A stretch of DNA of 64,000 bases, taken from contig JAEXOU010000010.1 of the NCBI GenBank assembly GCA_023439125.1, positions 76,684 through 140,683 of the forward strand, read 5' to 3'. Positions within the stretch are counted from its first letter, which is position 1, and the number at the start of each line of letters is the position of its first letter. This document shows, piece after piece, positions 27,364 to 36,634 of the stretch. The DNA is from Bacillota bacterium (GTDB lineage Bacteria; Bacillota; Clostridia; Lachnospirales; Lachnospiraceae). The translations under genes and the position numbers were made by a program. The notes beneath the pieces are model-generated. The model was not told the origin of the DNA. It ran no database searches and saw nothing but the letters and a program-made list of their open reading frames with translations.

Positions 27364-29337
27364 ATGTCAATTAAGAAATCTCTTCGTTTAACATTTTTCA
27401 TCTTTACACTTATTCCATTGCTTATAATTGTTTGTTTTTTTAATCGTTTCTTGGGAAAAAGAAATAATGTTAACTTAGAAAAAACTACACAATATCAGAT
27501 ATTAACTCGAGATGAAGTTATTTCCTATTCAGGAAATAATTCTAATTATGATGCGTTGCTATCCATAGAAAAGATTAAGCAATTATTTTCTGATTATGAA
27601 AATGATTCGAATCCAGCTGAAGGCAACTTTACAATGTCATATCATAACCAGAATTACAAATATAGCTACTCATTTATTAAAGAATCGAATCAACTACTTC
27701 TAATGTCAACAGAGGTACCCACACCATTAGATTATGGGGATGCAATACATTTTTTACTCCTAGCTATTTTAGCCTATCTACCATGTTATCTTATCCTAGA
27801 TTACTACTTTCAAACTAGATTAGTACATCCTATTCTTGATTTGCGCCATGTTTTGCGTACTGCTTCAGCTGGTAATTTAGACGTTGTATCCTCACTAAGA
27901 TCTACCAATGAGCTTGGCGATTTATCGCGTAACTTAAATAAGATGCTACATATTATCAAAGGTAATTATGATGAACTCGCTACCATGCATGAGCAACTAA
28001 TAGAAAATGAAGATGCTCTACGAAGTAATTATAATCGTATAGAGCATATTGCCTATCATGATGGATTAACTGATTTACCTAACCGTCTTGCGTTTTTAGA
28101 ATTTTCAAATGCTATTTTAAAACAAAGCGAAGTTGCAACTGATCATCATGCAATGTTTTTTATTGACTTAGATAATTTTAAGATGATAAATGATACATTA
28201 GGACATGATTATGGAGATCGTTTGCTTGTCCATACTGCAAAACGATTAATCTCACTAATCGCAGAAAATGATTGTATCGCAAGAGCCGGTGGAGATGAAT
28301 TTATGATTATGAAACCTCATATATCATCGAAAGAAGATGCCATCGATTTTGCTTTACATATACTTGATAGCTTTAAAAAACCTTTTATACTGGATAATGA
28401 AACGGCATATATCTCATTAAGTATTGGTATTGCTTTATATCCTGAAAACGGATTAGATACGACCTCATTAACCAAAAATGCTGATATTGCAATGTATAAC
28501 TCCAAAGAAAATGGTAAAAATAAATATTCTGTATTTGACAGTGAAATGGAGGAGAAACTCAATTACAAGAGTCTTATCACAGATGTACTTCGTTATGCAA
28601 TACGTAACAACGAAATCTATCTTCTCTATCAACCACAAATTAGACTAAAGGATAATCAAATCATCGGTTATGAAGCTCTCCTGCGTGTTTATCATCCACG
28701 AATGGGATTGCTCTCCCCAAGAGAATTTATTCCAGTAGCTGAAGAAACTGGTCTAATTAATGAATTAGGGGACTGGGTTCTTCGCAAAGCATGTCAGTTT
28801 AATAAAAGTTTAATTGATAATGGTATTTCTCCTTATGCTGTATCAGTTAATATATCTCCAGTTCAAATCAATCATTATAACTTTTTTAACACTTTGTCTC
28901 AGATCCTAGAAGAAACACAATTACCTCCTCAATATCTTGAGCTAGAGCTAACGGAAAGCACTCTAGTATCCTCAATTATTGATACTGCAACTATAATCAA
29001 GCGGATGCAGGAAATTGGAGTCAAAGTTGCACTTGATGATTTTGGTACTGGATACTCAAGTTTGAATTATCTGGCTAAAATGAATATACACACTCTTAAA
29101 ATAGATAAGTCCTTTATCAATAACATTTGTGTTAATGATAAAGAACTCTCTATGGTTCATACAATCATTCGTTTAGCTCATCACCTTGGTATTCAGGTTG
29201 TTGCTGAAGGTGTTGAACACCCTGCACAATTAGTTCTTCTAAAAGAAATTAAATGTGATATTGTTCAGGGATTTGTTTTTAGCCAGCCTCTCTTATCCAA
29301 TGATTTAATGCATCTTCTCCAAACATCAAAGCATTAG
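27364..29337 (+). CDS. membrane GGDEF-EAL cyclic-di-GMP enzyme
   Basis: 657 residues. Two transmembrane helices (about 8-26 and 125-145) bracket a short sensor loop, then HAMP, a short coiled coil, a GGDEF domain (active-site ARAGGDEFMI) and an EAL domain. The EAL domain keeps the metal and catalytic signatures: YEALLRV, VNISPVQ, ELTEST, DDFGTGYSSL, KIDKSF, VAEGVE. The inhibitory I-site that should read RxxD five residues before GGDEF is AEND, so product inhibition is probably lost. Both synthesis and hydrolysis of c-di-GMP are chemically possible. GGAGG is 5 nt before the chosen ATG. Confidence 0.9.
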   Translation: MSIKKSLRLTFFIFTLIPLLIIVCFFNRFLGKRNNVNLEKTTQYQILTRDEVISYSGNNSNYDALLSIEKIKQLFSDYENDSNPAEGNFTMSYHNQNYKYSYSFIKESNQLLLMSTEVPTPLDYGDAIHFLLLAILAYLPCYLILDYYFQTRLVHPILDLRHVLRTASAGNLDVVSSLRSTNELGDLSRNLNKMLHIIKGNYDELATMHEQLIENEDALRSNYNRIEHIAYHDGLTDLPNRLAFLEFSNAILKQSEVATDHHAMFFIDLDNFKMINDTLGHDYGDRLLVHTAKRLISLIAENDCIARAGGDEFMIMKPHISSKEDAIDFALHILDSFKKPFILDNETAYISLSIGIALYPENGLDTTSLTKNADIAMYNSKENGKNKYSVFDSEMEEKLNYKSLITDVLRYAIRNNEIYLLYQPQIRLKDNQIIGYEALLRVYHPRMGLLSPREFIPVAEETGLINELGDWVLRKACQFNKSLIDNGISPYAVSVNISPVQINHYNFFNTLSQILEETQLPPQYLELELTESTLVSSIIDTATIIKRMQEIGVKVALDDFGTGYSSLNYLAKMNIHTLKIDKSFINNICVNDKELSMVHTIIRLAHHLGIQVVAEGVEHPAQLVLLKEIKCDIVQGFVFSQPLLSNDLMHLLQTSKH

Positions 29338-29359
29338 TTATAAAGTATTTCTTGATAGT

Positions 29360-31591
29360 TTAGTAATAGATATCTCCCGCCTCATCAATCGTAAAGGTTG
29401 TATAGTCCGTATAGAGAGATTTTCCAAAAATATCAGCTAACTCAAAACAATAGTAATAATCGCCTGCACTCAATATATTAGCCTCAATGTAAAAATCTTC
29501 AGTTACAGTGTATTCAACACCATATAAGGATGTGGTATCCGCTGTAACTGAATTGTAACTAACATAAATAGGAGTAATAACATCACCAGCTACAATTGGA
29601 ATGGTATCTTTCGCTGCCATACCTGTTTCAGAATCAATTCCATCCCATGCTCCAACCACTTGATATTGGCCATATTCATTCTCATCATCGTAAGGGTCAT
29701 CCCAAACCCACTTAATTCTCAAATTTGTTTCTTTGCCATTAAGTAAGATTGGAATACTATAAAGATTATATTCATCTGTTTCATTAACTAAAATCATCTC
29801 AAGATGCTGGTTATCTGGTAAAGTCGGCCAATATCCAGAAAATGCATCTACTACTACACCAGTATTCCAATCGACTGATACATCATTATCCATTCCAAGA
29901 TAGATCATCTCATTATTTCCCATATCAGCGAAAATTGTACAATATACTCCTTGAACATAATCAATAGAATTCTCGTCGATTGTTAGTGTATAATAACCAT
30001 CAGCACTCATATGAGGAGCTACTGCAAATTGAATCATAGAACTTTCCTCAGATGAAAAGTAAAAGTCATCATTGTCTTGCGTATCATACCCTTCCCAATG
30101 TTCATCCCAATTTGTATACCAATCCTCATTCTCAGAGGAATAATCCCCATAATAGTCACCATAATAGCCACCATAATTACCATCCCAATAATCTGAATTA
30201 TATTGACTAATATTTTCACCAGTAGAACCATATGTAATAGCGTCAATATAAACAAGATAGTACGGGCTCACACAAATACCAGAAATTGTAGACAATCCCT
30301 CATATTCAGGAACAAGTGGGTAATAGACTGACAGACCAGTTGCATCTTTATGGTCTTCTCCAGATACTTTATATACAACTGCCTCTTTGAGTGCAAAAGT
30401 AATAGCATTGGCGGCGGCTCCTCCTACTGTTTCTGAGACATTTAAAGTATATAAACCTAAATCGATTAAGTTTGAATAACCCTCATATTCAGAGTAACCA
30501 CCAAAACGATCGGATGCATAAGCACCTTTGGCTAATTCAGATACTATCGTTGGCTGATTCGTTGCCTCTGACATCTTTCTTGCTACCGCATCAAAAGCAT
30601 ATAATAGTTTATCAACCTTATTTAAATCTACAACTGATAATGTATAATTGGTATCTTCATAGTCTACACAGCTTTTCTTAGCAAAAGAATCACAAATTAC
30701 CGTTCCAACTTGCATTCCATTTGCCGTTGGTGTATCTACTAGATATTGAGCAAGTGCTTGGTAATCCCAACCGGCTCCCCCTTCATATTCCTGAGAGGCA
30801 ATCATATATTTTGCGTAAGATGCGGCTATATTAGCGACTTCAATGGTAGCCATTAAGCATGCATCAAATCCTATAAATTCAAAGTCACAATCCATCTCAT
30901 GATATACTCTACGAAAAGCATCGTCCATTTCCAATAATGATAAAAAATCATAATCAAAGAGTTCATCGTAAACAACACCACCGATACTACCACTTCCATG
31001 GTCCCAGAAAATAACACCTGTGCGATCAGCTGGATATGCATGAATTCCCCACGTTAAAAATTCATATAAGGTATTACCATCTCCCATACTGGCAAGCTTC
31101 GCTTCTCCAACTTTTTTAAGATCACCATCTTCTACTAAGAATCGTTCCAAGCGATCAGATTTAATGCCAGGATAATCCCATTCAAATGTACCGCCCGTTT
31201 GCACGACAATCTTAACGTTATCGTTATATGTAACATCTAACATTTCTAGTAAGTTACCTGTGGCATAGCATCGGCCATTGCTCTCTAAATCAGTGCCACA
31301 AAGGTAGACCAGAATTGTCCATGTATCCTTAACCTTACTAGAAGTAACCTCTTCATGCTTTTCTCGATCAATTACGATACCAGCTTCCCCTAAATCAACT
31401 GGTATCGCAGTTGGTTCTATGATAGGAGTCGGAACTTGTGTTGGTTCAACCGTTGGTGTTGATTGAATTATACTGGTTGGACTCACCACAACTCCTTTAT
31501 TCCCTCGATTTCCTCTAGAACAACCTGATAATAAATTAGTACAACATACCATACATAAAATGATGGCAATCATACGTTTTCTCTTTTTCAT
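29360..31591 (-). CDS. clostripain-family (C11) cysteine protease, lipoprotein
   Basis: 743 residues. Signal sequence with lipobox LLSGC (Cys about 23), then a Pro/Thr-rich linker (TPTVEPTQVPTPIIEPT). The C11 protease domain begins TWTILVYLCGTDLES; the catalytic dyad is His in IFWDHGSGSIGG and Cys in GFDACLMATIEV. A Tyr/Gly/Asp-rich spacer (near 465-520) leads to a C-terminal beta-rich region of about 200 residues. It should be surface attached and cleave after Arg or Lys in C11 style, though specificity is not readable. The ATG at 31591 is preferred because it gives a clean lipoprotein signal. Confidence 0.85.
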   Translation of the reverse strand: MKKRKRMIAIILCMVCCTNLLSGCSRGNRGNKGVVVSPTSIIQSTPTVEPTQVPTPIIEPTAIPVDLGEAGIVIDREKHEEVTSSKVKDTWTILVYLCGTDLESNGRCYATGNLLEMLDVTYNDNVKIVVQTGGTFEWDYPGIKSDRLERFLVEDGDLKKVGEAKLASMGDGNTLYEFLTWGIHAYPADRTGVIFWDHGSGSIGGVVYDELFDYDFLSLLEMDDAFRRVYHEMDCDFEFIGFDACLMATIEVANIAASYAKYMIASQEYEGGAGWDYQALAQYLVDTPTANGMQVGTVICDSFAKKSCVDYEDTNYTLSVVDLNKVDKLLYAFDAVARKMSEATNQPTIVSELAKGAYASDRFGGYSEYEGYSNLIDLGLYTLNVSETVGGAAANAITFALKEAVVYKVSGEDHKDATGLSVYYPLVPEYEGLSTISGICVSPYYLVYIDAITYGSTGENISQYNSDYWDGNYGGYYGDYYGDYSSENEDWYTNWDEHWEGYDTQDNDDFYFSSEESSMIQFAVAPHMSADGYYTLTIDENSIDYVQGVYCTIFADMGNNEMIYLGMDNDVSVDWNTGVVVDAFSGYWPTLPDNQHLEMILVNETDEYNLYSIPILLNGKETNLRIKWVWDDPYDDENEYGQYQVVGAWDGIDSETGMAAKDTIPIVAGDVITPIYVSYNSVTADTTSLYGVEYTVTEDFYIEANILSAGDYYYCFELADIFGKSLYTDYTTFTIDEAGDIYY

Positions 31592-31609
31592 ATACTCCCC
31601 CATTTCCCT

Positions 31610-32479
31610 TTAATGTGACAAAATCTCATATCCTGTCTCAGTCACTAAAACTGTATACTCCCATTGTGCACTAGGTTTACCATCTGAAGTACGAATTGTC
31701 CATCCATCCGAAGCATCCTCTACAACAGATGCTCTTCCTAGATTAATCATTGGTTCAATCGTAAATATCATTCCTGGAACTAGTAAATAATCAGTATTCA
31801 TCTGTCCAATATGGCTCACCCAAGGTTCTTCATGAAACTCTGTTCCAATACCATGACCTCCAATTTCACGAACAACACTATATCCACATTTTTTAGCATA
31901 TTGATTGATTGCATAACCCACATTTCCAAGAAATGCCCATGGCTTTACTTGTGCTAAGCCTAATTCGAGACACTCTTTTGTTACTTCCACAAGCTTTTTG
32001 TGTTCTGGAGCCACATCACCTATACAATACATTCTAGAGGCATCTCCATAGAAACCATCCACAATTGTTGTTGCATCAATATTGATAATATCACCTGATT
32101 TTAGAATACGTTTTGGATCAGGAATACCATGACAAACAACTTCATTAATTGAAGTACACACACTTTTTGGATAACCCTCATATCCTAAAGTTGCAGGAAT
32201 TCCTCCAATTTTTCTTGTATATTCATCCACAATAACATTCAATTCTTCCGTAGATATCCCCTCTTTTACAAAAGGCTCCACATAATCAAGCACCATTGTA
32301 TTTGCTTTTCCTGCTTTTCTCATACCATCGATCATAGTTTCATTCTTTATCATATCTCTTGTTGGTACCATTGCTCCTGCTCTTGCATATTCTGCTATTT
32401 CTTGATCAATATCCATATGACAGCTTTTATATTTTTTTCCACTTTTACACCAACATAAATCATTTCTACCGATTCTCAT
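31610..32479 (-). CDS. map: type I methionine aminopeptidase with SEC-C zinc motif
   Basis: 289 residues. Residues 1-22 form a SEC-C zinc motif (RNDLCWCKSGKKYKSCH), followed by the peptidase M24 fold. Metal ligands are seen in NIDATTIVDGFYGDASRM, GHGIGTEFHEEPWV and a late Glu in FTIEPMINLG and WEYTV. It removes initiator Met. The SEC-C extension may tether it to ribosomes or SecA-like partners. It ends 18 bp upstream of the C11 protease gene and may share its transcript. Confidence 0.93.
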   Translation of the reverse strand: MRIGRNDLCWCKSGKKYKSCHMDIDQEIAEYARAGAMVPTRDMIKNETMIDGMRKAGKANTMVLDYVEPFVKEGISTEELNVIVDEYTRKIGGIPATLGYEGYPKSVCTSINEVVCHGIPDPKRILKSGDIINIDATTIVDGFYGDASRMYCIGDVAPEHKKLVEVTKECLELGLAQVKPWAFLGNVGYAINQYAKKCGYSVVREIGGHGIGTEFHEEPWVSHIGQMNTDYLLVPGMIFTIEPMINLGRASVVEDASDGWTIRTSDGKPSAQWEYTVLVTETGYEILSH

Positions 32480-32858
32480 TACAATCCTTCTTTCTTCTCA
32501 TCGGCAAGTAACAACATTCTTAATGTGCACTGCTTATTTATTATATATTTTACAGTAATCATACCACACATTCAATAAATAGTGGATATATTATTTATAT
32601 CCACATATTATCAATGTTTCAAGTTTCAATATAAACAATTGCTTGATTAATTCCATGTGTATTTTTACGATAAATTTAACTTGAAAAAAAATTCTCGATT
32701 CATTAATATTATATTATCAATACCTAGTAAAATTAAGGTGTCATAAGTACTTTTCTATAATTTCATTCATCATTTTGCTATAAATAGAAATGCTAAAAAT
32801 GGAATGACACTTTAATCTAGTATCGATTACACAAAAGCAGACAAACAAGGAGTACAAT
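32480..32858. other. 379-bp intergenic region
   Basis: Very AT-rich gap between the divergent map and TVP38 genes. It contains a short palindromic derivative of repeat family 2 at 32735-32813. I see no ORF or RNA that I can support elsewhere in it. Confidence 0.6.
32735..32813. repeat. repeat family 2, short derivative without core
   Basis: Matches the left end of the family 2 copy at 63804-63878 (GTGTCA..AAGTACTTTTC.ATAATTTCATTC, then TGCTAAAAATGG.ATGACA) but lacks the three-way-junction core. Its own ends AAGGTGTCAT and ATGACACTTT are complementary, so the shortened form is itself a palindrome. It lies 46 bp before the TVP38 start codon. Confidence 0.65.
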
Positions 32859-33608
32859 ATGAACCAATTAGAAACGAATGATAGTGTACAGGAAGATGAA
32901 GTTACGAAAAAAAGACGTAAAGTATTCAGTGTTATATCCATCGTTTTATTTTGCTTATTTACACTTGCTGTCTTTTGGTTTATTGGTAGAAAAATGTTAA
33001 CCTTCTTCTCAGAACCGGATAAATTTAGATCTTGGGTAGATGAGCAAGGTTATATAAGTCGCTTCATCTTTATTGGAATGGTTGCATTTCAGATCATGAT
33101 TGCAATTATTCCTGGAGAACCTCTTGAAATTGGTGCAGGCTATGCCTTTGGTGCCTTGGAAGGAACACTTCTTTGTATGGCAGGAATTCTCATCGGAAGC
33201 ATTATTGTTTTTCTATTTTCAAGGTACTTTGGAGTCCGAGCGGTAGAAGCAATCTATTCTCGCGAAAAGCTAAATAAGCTAAAGTTTCTTAATGATCCAA
33301 AAAAGCTAAATACACTCACCTTTATCTTATTTCTTATTCCTGGAACACCAAAGGATATCTTGACTTATTTTATAGGCTTAACAACAATGAAATTAAGAAC
33401 ATGGATTCTAATTTCTACAATAGCACGTATACCATCTGTTATCACTTCAACAATTGGTGGCAATGCACTCGGACTAAAGAATTATAAATTCGCTGTGATT
33501 GCTTTTGGAATAACGGTTGCACTTAGCATCATCGGAATTCTAATTCATAATAAAATAAGTAAAGCGCATGAGCATACAACGGATCAAAACGCTAAAAATA
33601 TAGAGTAA
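32859..33608 (+). CDS. TVP38/TMEM64 (DedA-like) membrane protein
   Basis: 249 residues with about five to six hydrophobic segments. The central VTT signature is recognisable: IPGEPLEIGAGYAFG, then GSIIVFLFSRYFGVRAVEAI and FLIPGTPKDILTYFIGL. This superfamily includes lipid scramblase-like and DedA transporters of the plasma membrane. AAGGAG precedes the ATG. Single gene with its own terminator. Confidence 0.85.
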   Translation: MNQLETNDSVQEDEVTKKRRKVFSVISIVLFCLFTLAVFWFIGRKMLTFFSEPDKFRSWVDEQGYISRFIFIGMVAFQIMIAIIPGEPLEIGAGYAFGALEGTLLCMAGILIGSIIVFLFSRYFGVRAVEAIYSREKLNKLKFLNDPKKLNTLTFILFLIPGTPKDILTYFIGLTTMKLRTWILISTIARIPSVITSTIGGNALGLKNYKFAVIAFGITVALSIIGILIHNKISKAHEHTTDQNAKNIE

Positions 33609-33655
33609 GATTCGGCGGTTCTTTCGATACTGCTTAATCTTACTCTTTATTTTTA
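33602..33655 (+). terminator. terminator of the TVP38 gene
   Basis: Stem AGAGTAAGATT with the complementary AATCTTACTCT and a T-rich tail. The left arm includes the stop codon. Confidence 0.75.
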
Positions 33656-33686
33656 TTGCTTATTACATGTAAAACGAATGACTTTA

Positions 33687-35573
33687 TTAGCGAATCTTTA
33701 AATTTTTAATCGATAGTGCACGTGTTGAATTTAGTATTGCAAGAACAGATACACCGACGTCTGCAAATACTGCATCCCACATAGATGCCTGACCAAATGC
33801 GCCTAAGAACAGAAAGAAAAATTTGACAAACAGAGCAAAAATAATATTTTGCTTTACAATGTGAAGTGTTTTTCTAGATATTTTAATCGCAGTTGCAATC
33901 TTTAATGGAGAATCGTCCATAAGAACAACATCCGCGGCTTCAATCGCCGCATCCGACCCCATGACTCCCATTGCAATTCCTATATCGACTCTAGATAAAA
34001 CAGGAGCGTCATTAATGCCATCTCCGACAAATGCTAATTTCATCCCTGACTGTTGCTCAGTTAAAAGTTCCTCAACTTTTGAAACCTTATCTTGTGGTAA
34101 CAATTCAGCAAAATACCTATCGATCTGAAGTTCCTTTGCTATTCTCTCGCTTGTTTCTTTAACATCTCCTGTTAACATTACAGTTTTTTGAATTCCTGCC
34201 TTTTTCATCTCATTCATTGCTAACTTAGCATCGGCCTTCAATTCATCTGCAATTGTAATTGCACCAATGTACTTGTTTTCTCTTGCTACATAGACAACTG
34301 TCCCAATATGATCAATTTTTTGATACTGAATATTATTCATCTGCATCAATTTCTCATTACCAGCTAGTATTTCTTTTCCATCAACATAAGCTTTCACTCC
34401 ATGTCCTGCTATATCACTTGCATTGCTAGTTCTTGTCATATCTAGTGATTGATTTACTGCTTGCTTTAATGAATGTGAGATTGGATGATTGCTAAACCCT
34501 TCAGCTAATGCGGTAATTTGCAGCAATTCTTCTTCTGATACTCCAGTAATTGCATGAACCATAGTAACTTTAAAAGTTCCCTTGGTTAACGTTCCTGTTT
34601 TGTCAAAAACTACAGTATCAACTTTAGCAAGTGCCTCTAGGTAGTTACTTCCCTTAACTAAAATACCACATTTTGATGCCCCACCAATTCCTCCAAAAAA
34701 GCTTAATGGAACAGAAATAACTAATGCACATGGACAAGATATAACTAAAAATATGAGCGCTCGCTTTAACCAGTCACTAAATTCCAACCCGAAAAATAAT
34801 GGTGGAATTAAAGCTAACAATAAAGCACCAATTACCACAACTGGTGTATAATAACGAGCAAAACGCGTAATAAAATTCTCTGTCTTTGCTTTTTTTGTAC
34901 TAGCATTCTCCACTAAATCTAAGATTTTTGATACAGTTGATTCCCCAAATTCTTTTTCCACACGGATATAAAGAACTCCTTCTTTATTAATACAACCACT
35001 GATTACAGAACTTCCTGCTTCTACTTTTTTTGGAACGGATTCTCCTGTTAATGCTGAGGTATCAATAAAAGAATTACCCTCAAGTACAACTCCATCCAAC
35101 GGCACACGTTCTCCAACTTTTACAACAATCGTTTCACCAATCTTAACTTCCTCTGGATCAACTTGCTCTAATTCATCATTGATTACTAAATTTGCATAGT
35201 CAGGTCGGATATCCATTAATTCAGTAATTGATTTTCTTGATTTATGAACGGCATAGCTTTGAAACAATTCACCTATCTGGTAAAAAAGCATAACTGCTAC
35301 AGCTTCTTTGTATTCTCCTATTCCAAACGCACCTATTGTCGCAATGCACATAAGGAAATTTTCATCAAATACTTGGCCTCTTGCTATATTTTTTATAGCA
35401 CGTAGTAATACATCCCCACCAATCACCAAGTACGGTACTAGATAGACTAAAATCTCTCCAAATGTTTGATAGTTTCCTTGTATTAGTTCTAAATTAACGA
35501 TTATAATTGCTAGTAAAAAAGTAACAGCACCAATGATAATTCTTATTAAAGTATTCTTTTGTTTTCGTGTCAT
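33687..35573 (-). CDS. cadA: P1B-type zinc/cadmium/lead-exporting ATPase lacking its metal-binding domain
   Basis: About 628 residues. Transport site SCPCAL in helix 6, phosphorylation site DKTGTLTKG, actuator ALTGESVP, the SNHPISH nucleotide-domain motif and hinge GDGINDAPVL. It pumps soft divalent metals from the cytosol. Unlike typical CadA/ZntA it has no N-terminal HMA domain; a free-standing HMA protein is encoded 11-20 bp upstream. The start is either GTG at 35582 or ATG at 35573; spacing to AGG favours the ATG slightly. Third gene of the ArsR-HMA-ATPase operon. Metal choice is inferred from the regulator and the CPC motif. Confidence 0.9.
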   Translation of the reverse strand: MTRKQKNTLIRIIIGAVTFLLAIIIVNLELIQGNYQTFGEILVYLVPYLVIGGDVLLRAIKNIARGQVFDENFLMCIATIGAFGIGEYKEAVAVMLFYQIGELFQSYAVHKSRKSITELMDIRPDYANLVINDELEQVDPEEVKIGETIVVKVGERVPLDGVVLEGNSFIDTSALTGESVPKKVEAGSSVISGCINKEGVLYIRVEKEFGESTVSKILDLVENASTKKAKTENFITRFARYYTPVVVIGALLLALIPPLFFGLEFSDWLKRALIFLVISCPCALVISVPLSFFGGIGGASKCGILVKGSNYLEALAKVDTVVFDKTGTLTKGTFKVTMVHAITGVSEEELLQITALAEGFSNHPISHSLKQAVNQSLDMTRTSNASDIAGHGVKAYVDGKEILAGNEKLMQMNNIQYQKIDHIGTVVYVARENKYIGAITIADELKADAKLAMNEMKKAGIQKTVMLTGDVKETSERIAKELQIDRYFAELLPQDKVSKVEELLTEQQSGMKLAFVGDGINDAPVLSRVDIGIAMGVMGSDAAIEAADVVLMDDSPLKIATAIKISRKTLHIVKQNIIFALFVKFFFLFLGAFGQASMWDAVFADVGVSVLAILNSTRALSIKNLKIR

Positions 35574-35592
35574 TCGCTTCACCTACCTCAAA

Positions 35593-35811
35593 TCAATATA
35601 TCAGGCTACAATCTGGTTCAATTTTTTTAATATACTTAGCTACTTCCTTAACAATTTCATCGAATTTATCATCCTGTGCTTCAAGCGTTAATTTCTGTGC
35701 CATAAAGCTAACTGTCGCCTTAATAACACCTTCGATCTTATTAATTCCATCTTCCATCTTTGCAGCACAGTTCGCACAATCTAAATCTTCAAGTTTAAAT
35801 GTCTTTCTCAT
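35593..35811 (-). CDS. free-standing heavy-metal-associated (HMA) domain protein
   Basis: 72 residues, a single HMA ferredoxin-like fold. The metal site is LDCANCAAKME (CxxC), with a following GVIKATVSFMAQKLTLE strand. It probably delivers metal to, or regulates, the ATPase encoded immediately downstream, replacing the N-terminal domain fused in other P1B pumps. AGGAGG lies 8 nt before the ATG. Confidence 0.88.
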   Translation of the reverse strand: MRKTFKLEDLDCANCAAKMEDGINKIEGVIKATVSFMAQKLTLEAQDDKFDEIVKEVAKYIKKIEPDCSLIY

Positions 35812-35854
35812 CTTCTCATCCTCCTAAAAATATAGTCTTATTCTTTATCCTTTT

Positions 35855-36211
35855 TTATTCACCAACATGGTCCATTCCTTGGTTAAGGATTGTTACCACA
35901 TGATTATCCGCTAGAGAATAAAAGATTGCCTTTCCCTCACGACGAAATTTAACAAGTTGCGATTGCTTTAATACACGAAGTTGATGAGAAATAGCTGATT
36001 GTGTCATATTAAGTAATTCAGCAATATCACAAACACACATTTCCGATTCAAGTAAAACATATAAAATTTTTATTCTAGTTGAATCCCCAAAAACTTTGAA
36101 TAATTCTGCTAAATCATAAAGCATTTCCTCATCTGGTAACTTATCTTTTACATCATTAATTATATTTTCATGAATCTCTGATCCGTCACAAATTTCTATT
36201 TTATGATCCAT
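35855..36211 (-). CDS. ArsR/SmtB-family metal-sensing repressor
   Basis: 118 residues, winged helix. The alpha3-type CxC appears in SEMCVCDIAELL, and an alpha5-type site in DNHVVTILNQGMDHVGE (D-x-H ... H-x2-E), so both CadC-like and SmtB/CzrA-like sensing sites are present. The recognition helix is MTQSAISHQLRVLKQ. The protein should repress its own operon until zinc, cadmium or lead binds. ATG at 36211 is chosen (AAAGGA 10 nt upstream); an earlier GTG lies too close to that site. A palindromic operator overlaps the promoter start region. Confidence 0.9.
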   Translation of the reverse strand: MDHKIEICDGSEIHENIINDVKDKLPDEEMLYDLAELFKVFGDSTRIKILYVLLESEMCVCDIAELLNMTQSAISHQLRVLKQSQLVKFRREGKAIFYSLADNHVVTILNQGMDHVGE

Positions 36212-36228
36212 TATATGCACATCCTTTC

Positions 36229-36248
36229 ATATGAATAATTGTTCATAT
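36229..36248. promoter_or_regulatory. SmtB/CzrA-type operator
   Basis: Palindrome ATATGAA-N6-TTCATAT positioned 5-24 bp downstream of the -10 box, over the expected transcription start. It matches the ATATGAAC..TTCATAT consensus of ArsR/SmtB zinc sensors. Confidence 0.82.
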
Positions 36249-36252
36249 GAAC

Positions 36253-36280
36253 ATTATACTATTATTTTCCTTCCTGTCAA
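36253..36280 (-). promoter_or_regulatory. promoter of the metal-efflux operon
   Basis: -35 TTGACA (36280-36275), 16-bp spacer, -10 TATAAT (36258-36253): consensus in both hexamers, as expected for a promoter that is held off by a strong repressor. Confidence 0.85.
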
Positions 36281-36316
36281 CTATTTTATGCAATTATTTC
36301 TATATTGTTATCTACC

Positions 36317-36465
36317 CATAGCGTCCTTCCTTTTGGGGAGGTTCAAAGAACTGCGTAGCACGCCGAAGAAATTATACATGTGTACTCTTTCTTCTTCATT
36401 GAATAGGAAAGTTCTTTGAACTTCCCTATTCAATAAAAAAAGCGTCCAAAAGGAAGGACGCTATG
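36317..36465. repeat. nested inverted repeats with family 1 fragment (copy E)
   Basis: Perfect 20-bp outer arms at 36317-36336 and 36446-36465 (CATAGCGTCC..TTTTGG and complement). Inside are a remnant of the family 1 right core (GCGTAGCACGCCGAAGAAA, 36353-36371) and a second palindrome at 36398-36434 (ATTGAATAGG...CCTATTCAAT). It lies downstream of the GNAT gene and upstream of the metal operon promoter. Confidence 0.7.
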
Positions 36466-36519
36466 ACGCACACAAGCGCGATAGGAAGATGTCGCTTACG
36501 CGACCGCGCTTGGCGCGAG

Positions 36520-36602
36520 TGTTTTGCAAGCAAAACACTTTTATAGCAAAAAAATCACAAACGCCTTGCAAACAAACAGGGGTGTTGCATTATGCAACAC
36601 CC
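36520..36602. terminator. pair of strong hairpins 3' of the GNAT gene
   Basis: Hairpin 1 (about 36520-36543): AGTGTTTTGC with GCAAAACACT then TTTT. Hairpin 2 (36579-36602): GGGGTGTTGCA with TGCAACACCCC, 33 bp from the GNAT stop. Hairpin 2 is the likely terminator of the minus-strand GNAT gene although its T run is poor. Confidence 0.5.
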
Positions 36603-36634
36603 CCTTACTTCCTTCATCACTTTATGTATCTTAA

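Noticed and set aside
36231..36419. 62-codon plus-strand ORF over the metal operon promoter
   Set aside because: It runs through operator, promoter and palindromes, with no coding character.
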